From positions 1-50,179 of the forward strand of contig NZ_LFLS01000041.1 in the NCBI RefSeq assembly GCF_001189915.1: DNA of 50,179 nucleotides. The letters are read 5' to 3'. Shown here in pieces: positions 16,267 to 23,185 of the stretch. The stretch's first letter is position 1, and each line of letters starts with the position of its first letter. Position numbers and translations under genes: made by a program. This stretch comes from Herbaspirillum autotrophicum (GTDB lineage Bacteria > Pseudomonadota > Gammaproteobacteria > Burkholderiales > Burkholderiaceae_D). The notes under the pieces were generated by a model that saw only the letters and a list, made by a program, of their open reading frames with translations, ran no database searches and was not told the DNA's origin.

Positions 16267-17223
16267 TCAGGTGCCGGTCGCGAGCAAATCGTCGATGCGC
16301 AATGACGGCCACGATCCGTCTTCGCACATGGAGTTGACCAATTGCGCGATCAGATCGGCCACGGCGCGCTTGGCGTTGGTGGCGGGGATGTTGTTCGACA
16401 TGCAGATGCCGAGCGTGCGCGATACCTGTGCCGGGCTGATGCGGCGCGCCCGCAGCCGGCCCTGCAATACTTCCTGTTGCACCAGCGCCAGCGGCATGAT
16501 GGTGTTGCCGCTGCCGGCTTCGACTGCACTTTTGAGAATGTGTACCGAATTGATTTCGGCACGCAGTGCGGGCATGTGCAATCCTTCCCGCATCACGGCT
16601 TCTTCGATGATGCTGCGAATGCAGTGGCTGTGTTGCAGGCCCGACAGCATGAGCGGACCTGCCAGCGCGTCTGTCAGTGACATATCGCCGGCGCCGCCCG
16701 GATTCTTTCCGGCCTGGCTGATCAGGTAAAAATCTTCTTGTGCAATCGGTCTGAAGGAAAAACCCTGCAACTGGACGTTCGAGGTAAATACCGCCAGGTC
16801 GACGCGGCCCTGCCATAGTTGTTCCAACAGATTGCCGGTCAGCTCTTCATTGATATGCAGTGAAATGTTGGGCAAGCGCGCCTGCGCCGCATTGATCAGC
16901 GGCAGCGCCAGCGCGCCCGAGGTACTTTGCGGCAAGCCGACGACGACATTGCCGAAGATGGCATCGGTCGGAAAATGCACCGCTTCGCGCGCATCGCTCA
17001 TCTGCTTCAGGATGGCTTTGCCGTATTCATAAAACACTTTGCCGCTTTCGGTGGGGAACACGCCGCTGCGGCTGCGATGCAGCAATTGCACGTCAAGGTC
17101 GGTTTCCAGATCCGAGATTTGCTTGCTCAGCGCCGATTGCGCCACGAACAATCGTCCGGCGGCACGCGACACGCTGCCGCTGTCGACCACGGCGAGGAAG
17201 TATTTGATTTGCCTGATTTCCAA
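16267..17223 (-). CDS. LysR-family transcriptional regulator
   Basis: A 318-residue regulator. The N-terminal winged HTH is complete (IRQIKYFLAVVDSGSVSRAAGRLFVAQSALSKQI, described by its ends), followed by a two-lobed LysR effector domain (VVVGLPQSTSG onwards). The start is TTG at 17223, giving LEIRQIKYF, the standard LysR N-terminus, with GGAGA 8 bases upstream. The frame extends 39 codons further to an ATG at 17340, but those residues do not fit the family. It is divergent from the FAD dehydrogenase across a 220-base gap and convergent with the YgeY-like gene, so the dehydrogenase-transporter pair is the likely target. It is NAC/TcuR-like. Confidence 0.87.
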   Translation of the reverse strand: MEIRQIKYFLAVVDSGSVSRAAGRLFVAQSALSKQISDLETDLDVQLLHRSRSGVFPTESGKVFYEYGKAILKQMSDAREAVHFPTDAIFGNVVVGLPQSTSGALALPLINAAQARLPNISLHINEELTGNLLEQLWQGRVDLAVFTSNVQLQGFSFRPIAQEDFYLISQAGKNPGGAGDMSLTDALAGPLMLSGLQHSHCIRSIIEEAVMREGLHMPALRAEINSVHILKSAVEAGSGNTIMPLALVQQEVLQGRLRARRISPAQVSRTLGICMSNNIPATNAKRAVADLIAQLVNSMCEDGSWPSLRIDDLLATGT

Positions 17224-17443
17224 CTGAAAGTCTCCGCGGCCGGCATCATTTCCGGCCTGTGATGGGTGTTGCCAATATGGCAATTGCGGCGTCAGGCAGG
17301 CGATGGCAGCCATCTGCAAACGAGAACGCGGGATATGCAATCGATATTACCACCGGCGATTGTTTCCGCAGTAAGCTTTGCAGCCATTCAGCCTCAGCCA
17401 CAGAACCCCAGAGTTCGGCAGTGCCCCATAACGGAGATACACC

Positions 17444-18853
17444 ATGACCACCATGCCTGCGCTCGCTTCCGCACGCGTCTTGCCCGCGCCGTTTTGCGCC
17501 GCGATGACCGCCTTGCTCGATAGCCGCTTCACGTTGTCATTGCCGGTGCGCGAGCATCACGGCAAGGATGAGTCGCCGTTCGGCATCATCGCGCCCGATG
17601 CGGTGGCATTCATTCACAGTACCGAAGAGGCGGCGGCCGTCATGCGCCTGTGCAGCGAACACCGGGTGCCGGTGATTCCGTTTGGTGCCGGCACCTCGAT
17701 CGAAGGCCACTTTCTGGCACCGCACGGCGGCATCAGTCTTGATCTCAGCGGCATGAATGCGGTAGTCGCGGTCAATCCCGAGGATTTGACCGTCACGGTG
17801 CAGGCTGGTGTGCTGCGCAAGCAATTGAATGAAGAGATCAAGCATACCGGTCTGTTCTTTCCCATCGATCCCGGTGCCGATGCGTCCATCGGCGGCATGT
17901 GCGCGACCCGCGCTTCAGGGACCAATGCCGTGCGCTATCAGACCATGCGCGAGAATGTGCTGGCGCTGACCGTGGTCACCCCGGCCGGCAAGATCATCCA
18001 TACCGGCACCCGCGCCCGCAAGTCCTCGGCCGGTTACGATCTGACCCGCGTCTACATCGGCAGTGAAGGCACGCTGGGTATCATCACTGAAATCACGCTG
18101 CGCGTGTATCCGCAGCCGGAAGCGCTGTCGGCGGCTGTGTGCGCATTTCCGACCATGGCCGATGCGGTGCGCACCGTCATTGAAACGATACAGATGGGCG
18201 TGCCGGTGGCGCGCGTCGAATTCGTGGATGCCTTGTCGATCCGCGCCATCAATCGTCACGACCAACTCGAACTGGCCGAGATGCCGACCTTGTTCTTCGA
18301 ATTCCACGGCAGCGACAGCGGGGTCAAGGAGCAAGCCGAAACGGTGCAGCAGATCGCCGGCGACAACGGCGGCCAGCAGTTTGCATGGGCGACGCAACCG
18401 GAAGATCGCAAGAAATTGTGGAATGCCCGTCATAATGCCTACTTCGCGGTGTTGCAACTCAAGCCCGGTTGCGTGGCGGTGGTCACCGATGTGTGCGTAC
18501 CGATTTCACGGCTGGCCGAATGCGTGACCGCGACCGATGTCGATTTGCAGGCCTCGGCGTTGCCATGTCCCATCGTTGGTCATGTCGGCGACGGCAATTT
18601 CCACGTCATCATCCTGGTCGATCCGGATAAGCCGGAAGAGCGCGCCGAGGCCGAGCGCATCAATGCCCGCATCGTCGAACGCGCGCTGGCGATGGAGGGC
18701 ACCTGTACCGGCGAGCACGGCATCGGCCTGCACAAGATGGAATTCCTGCGCACCGAACAGGGGGAAGATGCGCTGGACGTGATGCGCGCCATCAAGCAGG
18801 CGCTGGATCCACAGAATCTGCTCAATCCCGGCAAGATATTTGCACTGAAATAA
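17444..18853 (+). CDS. FAD-linked D-2-hydroxyacid dehydrogenase (D-lactate/glycolate oxidase GlcD type)
   Basis: A 469-residue flavoprotein. The N-terminal FAD_binding_4 (PCMH) domain spans about 50-225, with VIPFGAGTSIEGHFLAPHGG, DPGADASIGGMCATRASGTNAVRY and GSEGTLGIITEITLR (described in parts). The C-terminal GlcD domain carries GHVGDGNFHVII (His ligands) and GTCTGEHGIGLHKM (metal/substrate site). It oxidises D-lactate or a related D-2-hydroxy acid and passes electrons to cytochrome c or quinone. D-2-hydroxyglutarate is an alternative. It is followed by an ACS transporter 42 bases later and is divergent from a LysR regulator. Together these look like an uptake-and-oxidation module for a D-hydroxy acid. 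Confidence 0.87.
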   Translation: MTTMPALASARVLPAPFCAAMTALLDSRFTLSLPVREHHGKDESPFGIIAPDAVAFIHSTEEAAAVMRLCSEHRVPVIPFGAGTSIEGHFLAPHGGISLDLSGMNAVVAVNPEDLTVTVQAGVLRKQLNEEIKHTGLFFPIDPGADASIGGMCATRASGTNAVRYQTMRENVLALTVVTPAGKIIHTGTRARKSSAGYDLTRVYIGSEGTLGIITEITLRVYPQPEALSAAVCAFPTMADAVRTVIETIQMGVPVARVEFVDALSIRAINRHDQLELAEMPTLFFEFHGSDSGVKEQAETVQQIAGDNGGQQFAWATQPEDRKKLWNARHNAYFAVLQLKPGCVAVVTDVCVPISRLAECVTATDVDLQASALPCPIVGHVGDGNFHVIILVDPDKPEERAEAERINARIVERALAMEGTCTGEHGIGLHKMEFLRTEQGEDALDVMRAIKQALDPQNLLNPGKIFALK

Positions 18854-18895
18854 TTCCCACTATAAAAACCGGCTCACCCAAATCGGAGGCAACAA

Positions 18896-20197
18896 ATGAC
18901 TGATACCACTGCAGAGGGCGTGCGTTTTCAGGATGCGAGCAACATCGACCGCATCTACAAGAAAATCACGCTGCGCCTGATTCCCTTCCTGCTGTTTTGC
19001 TACATCCTGTCGTATCTGGACCGCGTCAATATCGGCTTCGCCAAATTGCAAATGCTCAGTGATTTGCAATTCAGCGATGCCGTCTACGGTTTGGGCGCCG
19101 GCGTTTTTTTCCTCGGTTATTTTTTCTTCGAGGTGCCGAGCAACATCCTGATGCACAAGATCGGCGCCCGTCGCTGGATTGCCCGCATCATGATTTCCTG
19201 GGGCATCTTGTCGGCCGCCATGATGTTTGTTGAAGGGCCAACTTCCTTCTATGTCTTGCGCTTTTTGCTGGGACTGGCCGAAGCCGGCTTTTTCCCCGGC
19301 ATCATTTATTACCTCACCCGCTGGTATCCGGCGGATCGTCGCGGTCGCGCTACCTCGCTGTTCCTGACCGCGATTGCATTGGCCGGTGTGATCGGCGGCC
19401 CCTTGTCCGGCTGGATTTTGCGCGACACCAACGGCATGGCGGGGCTGGCCGGATGGCAATGGATGTTTTTGATCGAAGGCATTCCTTCCGTGATTGCCGG
19501 TTTCTTCCTGTTGCGTTACCTGGACGATAAAGTCGAGGATGCCAAATGGCTGACCGACGCCGAAAAGCGCGAAGTCATCGCTTTGCTGCAAAAAGAAGAA
19601 GCCACCAAAACCCATTCCGCCGCCGGCAAGGCATTTGCCAGCGGTCGTACCTGGTTGCTCAGCGCGATCTATTTCCTGTTCGTGTTCTCGCTGTATGGCA
19701 TCAGCTTCTGGCTGCCGACCATCATCAAGGCTACCGGCGTCACCGATGCACTCAATATCGGCTTGTTGAGCGCGGTGCCATGGGCGGCGGGCGTGATCGG
19801 CATGATCTTGCTGGCGCGCAGTGCCGATCGTCGCGGCGAACGGCGCTGGCATATCGCGATCACCTCGGTGGTCGGCGCCATCGGGTTTGTCATCAGCGTG
19901 AAATTCAGCAGCAATGTACCGATTGCCATGCTCGGCATGTCGATTGCCACCATGGGCATCATGAGCGTGTTGCCGATTTTCTGGAGCATCCCGACCGCTT
20001 ATCTGGGCGGGGCGGCAGCGGCGGCGGGCATTGCGCTGATCAATTCCTTCGGTAATCTGTCCGGTTTTGTCGGGCCGTCGCTGATCGCCTGGATCAAGGG
20101 CATTACCGGCACGCTCGACAGCGGCGTCTATCTGCTCGCGGCATGTCTGCTGGCAGGCGGCCTGCTGACCTTGCTGACGTCGTCGAAATTGCGCTGA
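18896..20197 (+). CDS. MFS transporter, ACS family (second copy)
   Basis: A 433-residue 12-helix inner-membrane carrier. LDRVNIGFAKLQML and FEVPSNILMHKIGARRWIARI match the paralogue at 13684-15000 nearly residue for residue, as do AEAGFFPGIIYYLTRWYP and later segments, so the two are close relatives within the ACS family. The gene follows the FAD dehydrogenase with GGAGG 8 bases before the ATG. Its likely cargo is the D-hydroxy acid oxidised by that enzyme. It ends 33 bases before a strong bidirectional terminator. Confidence 0.88.
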   Translation: MTDTTAEGVRFQDASNIDRIYKKITLRLIPFLLFCYILSYLDRVNIGFAKLQMLSDLQFSDAVYGLGAGVFFLGYFFFEVPSNILMHKIGARRWIARIMISWGILSAAMMFVEGPTSFYVLRFLLGLAEAGFFPGIIYYLTRWYPADRRGRATSLFLTAIALAGVIGGPLSGWILRDTNGMAGLAGWQWMFLIEGIPSVIAGFFLLRYLDDKVEDAKWLTDAEKREVIALLQKEEATKTHSAAGKAFASGRTWLLSAIYFLFVFSLYGISFWLPTIIKATGVTDALNIGLLSAVPWAAGVIGMILLARSADRRGERRWHIAITSVVGAIGFVISVKFSSNVPIAMLGMSIATMGIMSVLPIFWSIPTAYLGGAAAAAGIALINSFGNLSGFVGPSLIAWIKGITGTLDSGVYLLAACLLAGGLLTLLTSSKLR

Positions 20198-20229
20198 ACG
20201 AAATAATCGCCCGGAAATTTGCGGGCAAG

Positions 20230-20267
20230 AAAAAAGCGCCGTGCATGAAAATGCGCGGCGCTTTTTT
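20230..20267. terminator. Bidirectional Rho-independent terminator
   Basis: AAAAAAGCGCCG (20230-20241) pairs with CGGCGCTTTTTT (20256-20267) around a 14-base loop. T runs on both strands let it end the MFS transcript from the left and the porin transcript from the right. Confidence 0.9.
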
Positions 20268-20292
20268 GGTTACTGCATACCGTTGCCGGTGA

Positions 20293-21501
20293 TCAGAACG
20301 TGTGGATCATGCCGATGTTGAGGGCATTCTGGCTGTTGTCGGCGCCAGGAGTGCTGGTGCTGTTGACGCCCGGGCTGTACATATCCGAAGCGCGCAGGTT
20401 GCGATAGACACCGTACAGCGTCGTGCGCTTGGACAAGGCGTACTTGGCGCCCAGGTTGACCTGGGTCATCTTGCCATTGTCGGCATTGACGAAGTTCACG
20501 CGCGCCAATTGCACGCTGCCGATCAGCGACAGTGCCGGCGACAGTGCATAGTTCACGCCGACGTCAATGATGTTGGTCTTGTCATTGTTGATGCCGCCGA
20601 CCGCGAATTGCTGGGTCGCTGCGTCAGCCACGAAGCTGGCTGCCGATGCCGCCGAGAACGAGGACGAAGCGCCGCTCTGTGCCAGCGGCAATTTCACTTG
20701 CGACCACGAACCGTGCAACTTGGCAGCGCCGAGTTGGTAGGCGGCAGCCAGTGTCCAGGTCTTCAGGCAAGTATCGCCGGCGCTGCCGACAGCGTTGGAG
20801 CACGTGGTGGCGTTGCTGGAATTGACATCGCTGGCAGCGGCTGCACCGGCGGCCGAACTGGCCTTCTTCGCCTGGAAGTAAGCCAGACCGATATTGAACG
20901 GGCCGTTGGCATATGCGCCGCCGATACCATACGACTGGCCGGTGGACGTGGACCCGGCTTGTTCGCCGAAGCCATAGATCAGGCTGCCGTAGAAACCGTT
21001 GACGTTAGGCGTGTTGTAGCGAATCGAGTTGTTGACGCGTTCGCCGTTGGTGCGGTCCAGATCCTTGGCGTGGACATTGCTGATCAAGCCGCCGAAGTCG
21101 GCCACCGAAGTGTTGGCAGCCAGATCGTCGAGGAAGTCTTTCTGACGGCCCAGCAGTACTGTACCGAAGTTGCCAGACAGGCCCAGCGTCGCGGTGCGAC
21201 CGAACAACTGGCCGTTTTGGGCGGCAGTGGCGGTATCGACGTTGAAGCCGTTTTCCAGATTGAACAGGGCCTTGAGACCGCCGCCCAGATCTTCGCTGCC
21301 CTTGAAGCCGATACGGGAACCGTTGATGGCGCCCGAGTCGATGCCGGCACGGTTGCCGGTGGCAGCGCCGACGCCGGTAGCGACCTTGCTGTTGTAGGAG
21401 ACGCTGGCATCGATGATGCCGTAGATGGTGACCGAGCTTTGTGCATGGGCGACACTTGCGAATGAGCCGATGACCGCCAGCGCCAGAAGAGACTTTCTCA
21501 T
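20293..21501 (-). CDS. Outer-membrane porin, Burkholderiales porin_4 type (second copy)
   Basis: A 402-residue porin. The start at 21501 (MRKSLLALAVIGSFASVAHA) gives a clean signal peptide cut before Q21 and has GGAG 9 bases upstream. The frame extends 33 codons further without a signal-peptide N-terminus. The mature protein starts SSVTIYGIIDASVSY, has GSRIGFKGSEDLGGGLKALF, and ends in MIHTF with a terminal Phe. It is a clear paralogue of the porin at 6892-8091, with a longer Ser/Ala-rich loop near residues 225-250 that includes two Cys in the DTCLKT/ATTCSNA region. It stands alone, ending on the bidirectional terminator. Confidence 0.9.
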   Translation of the reverse strand: MRKSLLALAVIGSFASVAHAQSSVTIYGIIDASVSYNSKVATGVGAATGNRAGIDSGAINGSRIGFKGSEDLGGGLKALFNLENGFNVDTATAAQNGQLFGRTATLGLSGNFGTVLLGRQKDFLDDLAANTSVADFGGLISNVHAKDLDRTNGERVNNSIRYNTPNVNGFYGSLIYGFGEQAGSTSTGQSYGIGGAYANGPFNIGLAYFQAKKASSAAGAAAASDVNSSNATTCSNAVGSAGDTCLKTWTLAAAYQLGAAKLHGSWSQVKLPLAQSGASSSFSAASAASFVADAATQQFAVGGINNDKTNIIDVGVNYALSPALSLIGSVQLARVNFVNADNGKMTQVNLGAKYALSKRTTLYGVYRNLRASDMYSPGVNSTSTPGADNSQNALNIGMIHTF

Positions 21502-21614
21502 TTTCAGAACTCCAATGATTTGTTTAATTAATATCGAAATGTGATCGATGCGATGTTGCGAAAACGCTTCACAATCGATGCTTCGTGAATTCAATTTCAA
21601 GAAGACTGTATTTA

Positions 21615-21643
21615 TTTAAACAAATAAAGGTGATTTAAACAAA
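21615..21643. repeat. Direct repeat TTTAAACAAA in the porin upstream gap
   Basis: TTTAAACAAA occurs at 21615-21624 and 21634-21643, 19 bases apart. The first copy lies in the inverted repeat TTTATTT/AAATAAA (21611-21628) and the second in TTAAAC/GTTTAA. The tract is very A+T-rich and lies 110-140 bases upstream of the porin start, so a regulator or nucleoid-protein site is possible. Confidence 0.35.
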
Positions 21644-21722
21644 GTTTAATTTTTAATTTTATCTGTGGAATGTGTTTTTGTATCTTTTTCGCAACGATGT
21701 ATTCGCCAGTGAAAAATGCCAA

Positions 21723-21745
21723 CGGCCTCTTCATGGAAGAGGCCG
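21723..21745 (-). terminator. Terminator for the toxin-antitoxin operon
   Basis: CGGCCTCTTC (21723-21732) and GAAGAGGCCG (21736-21745) form a perfect 10-base-pair stem with a 3-base loop. On the minus strand it is followed by TTGGCATTTTTC, a weak T run. It lies 40 bases after the toxin stop codon. Confidence 0.65.
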
Positions 21746-21784
21746 GGTCGGATGTCGGATGGCAGGGGCGATACGGCAGCGGGA

Positions 21785-22039
21785 TCAGATGTGAAAGCGG
21801 CACTGATGCACGATGATGTCATCGCGCAGGCGTTCGAAAACAATCCTGTGCTCGGCTGAAACGCGCACGGCATTGAGTCCGTGCAGATTCAGCGGCAGCT
21901 GGGTAATCTGATGACCGGGCAGCGGCTGGCCATGTTTGAGCTTGCGCAGAATGCGGCAAATCTTTTCGGCAAAGGGACGGTCGGTGGCCTGCCAGAAGTC
22001 GAGATCTTCGGCAGCGCCGGGCGTGAGCAGCAGTTTCAT
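21785..22039 (-). CDS. YoeB/Txe-family toxin with altered catalytic residues
   Basis: An 84-residue RelE-superfamily toxin of exactly YoeB length. YoeB-family mRNA interferases cut mRNA in the ribosomal A site. R65 and H83 of YoeB are matched (AEHRIVF, CRFHI). The general-base Glu46 is replaced by T46, and the C-terminal Tyr84 is Ile. By established YoeB work, loss of E46 and Y84 should reduce activity, so this may be a weak or differently tuned toxin. The start at 22039 overlaps the antitoxin stop by 4 bases (ATGA), typical of this operon type. It is followed by a terminator hairpin. Confidence 0.82.
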   Translation of the reverse strand: MKLLLTPGAAEDLDFWQATDRPFAEKICRILRKLKHGQPLPGHQITQLPLNLHGLNAVRVSAEHRIVFERLRDDIIVHQCRFHI

Positions 22040-22278
22040 TCGATGTGTGCTTCCGTCAGATAGTCGGCGCGCACTTGCAGCAAGCTTTGCTGCAGCCGCT
22101 CGGCATTGACCGAGGTGGCGAACAGATGCGCGATGTCCTGCAGCGAACGCCACGTGGATTCCTTCAGAATCATCAGGTTTTCGCTGGAGTCCTGCGCAAT
22201 CAGGACTTCGTCGACGGTTGCCAGTTCCAGCACTTCATCGACGTGACTGGCGAGGTAGTTTGCGCTCAGGGAATACAT
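22036..22278 (-). CDS. Phd/YefM-family antitoxin
   Basis: An 80-residue antitoxin. The N-terminal dimer/DNA-binding part is YefM-like (MYSLSANYLASHVDEVLELA, then VLIAQDSSENLMILKESTWRSLQDIAHL), and the C-terminal third is a charged toxin-neutralising tail. GAGG lies 8 bases before the ATG. It is translated just before the toxin with a 4-base overlap, so the complex probably represses its own promoter in the 84-base gap to the DUF4148 gene. Family assignment is by pattern and by its partner. Confidence 0.85.
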   Translation of the reverse strand: MYSLSANYLASHVDEVLELATVDEVLIAQDSSENLMILKESTWRSLQDIAHLFATSVNAERLQQSLLQVRADYLTEAHIE

Positions 22279-22362
22279 GCTTGCCTCAATCGGTTTTTAT
22301 GTTGCAAAGCGGGTCTCCGCCATTTCCTTCATGCTGTCGTTGCCGGCCTCACCGGTCGGGCA

Positions 22363-22653
22363 TCAATACCCCTGATACAAACCTTGCGGGTCAGGATTCT
22401 TGTTGTATTCGACCAGCTCGGCCTGCACCTGGGCGCGGGTCTTGGTCGAGACGAATTTGGGCTGGTACGGGTAATCGCTGTCGCCGACCGGCATTTCGCC
22501 GCGTGCACGGGCCTGCGCCAGTTCAGCCAGCACCTGAGCGCGGGTCTTGGTCGAGACGAATGTGGGTTGGTACGGATAATTGCTGTCGCCGACGCTCAGT
22601 TCGCCGTTGGCGCGCGCCTGAATCAGTTCAGCCACGACCTGGGCCCGGGTTTT
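22363..22653 (-). repeat. 105-base tandem repeat inside the DUF4148 gene
   Basis: Three units of 105 bases, marked by GCGCGGGT-type segments at 22433 and 22538 and a GCCCGGGT variant at 22643 on the plus strand. Two units share a 24-base exact block and the third is more diverged. The repeats encode the 35-residue units. Confidence 0.8.
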
Positions 22654-22746
22654 GGAAGTAACGGTAGTTGCGGAAGATGACGCTGCTAATACAGAACCGC
22701 TGAGAACGGTCAACACAAGAGCGGCCGCCAATTGATTGATAGCCAT
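22363..22746 (-). CDS. DUF4148 repeat protein, exported
   Basis: A 127-residue protein with a signal peptide (MAINQLAAALVLTVLSGSVLA, cut near residue 21). The mature part is three tandem 35-residue units starting at residues 32, 67 and 102, each opening with KTRAQV and most continuing with A-ELxQARAxGE, VGDSxYPYQP. The last unit is shortened and ends QGLYQGY. DUF4148 proteins are small Burkholderiales periplasmic proteins of unknown role. The start at 22746 follows an A-rich, weak ribosome site; an earlier in-frame ATG exists but precedes the signal peptide with charged residues. It is separated from the antitoxin gene by 84 bases. Function unknown. Confidence 0.8.
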   Translation of the reverse strand: MAINQLAAALVLTVLSGSVLAASSSATTVTSKTRAQVVAELIQARANGELSVGDSNYPYQPTFVSTKTRAQVLAELAQARARGEMPVGDSDYPYQPKFVSTKTRAQVQAELVEYNKNPDPQGLYQGY

Positions 22747-23185
22747 TTTTTTCTTTCGGTAATTGACAAAAATGAGCGGTGATCCGATGCGCATGAACAC
22801 ACCTCGAACCACCTGTCGGCAGGGGAGTTTGTTGCTGCTTGCCGATGGACGTACTTTAATCCTTGCCAATAAGTGAATAAATGCTCGAAAAAGAAAAACG
22901 TTGTTCCATATTTGGAAATAATCTGTGAAGTGAAACTCAGGTAGATGCGCAGGCGGGCGCGCAGTTTCCTGTCTGCACGATCAGTCTGACCGGGGAAGGT
23001 GTTTACCGGCATCGCCAGAGGATGGCAGTGCCCGCGATAATGCGAGCCGTAAAACAGTAGCGCAAAAGATGCAGTACAGGATGCAGCAAGAAAATATTCC
23101 GGAAAAAAGTCAGTGCCGGGTTCCACTTTTCGTTTTTCGCTCGTCAAGGGGAGGAAGAGATCAACGAACCGGGGAATCATCCACT
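22747..23185. other. Intergenic gap between DUF4148 and TonB receptor genes
   Basis: This 439-base stretch holds the DUF4148 promoter on the left and the receptor leader on the right (see 23103-23154). The middle, about 22870-23040, is ordinary sequence: no convincing gene, Fur box or strong hairpin was seen. Confidence 0.5.
23103..23154 (+). promoter_or_regulatory. Probable FecI-type promoter/leader of TonB receptor 1
   Basis: Three blocks occur in order: AAAAAA (23103-23108), CTTTTCG (23126-23132) and GGGAGG (23149-23154), with gaps of 17 and 16 bases. The same blocks with the same gaps precede the other receptor (36180-36231, minus strand). GCCGGGTTCC lies between the first two here and GCCGTGTCC in the other. 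A -35/-10 pair for an iron-starvation ECF sigma factor is the likely meaning. Confidence 0.6.
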
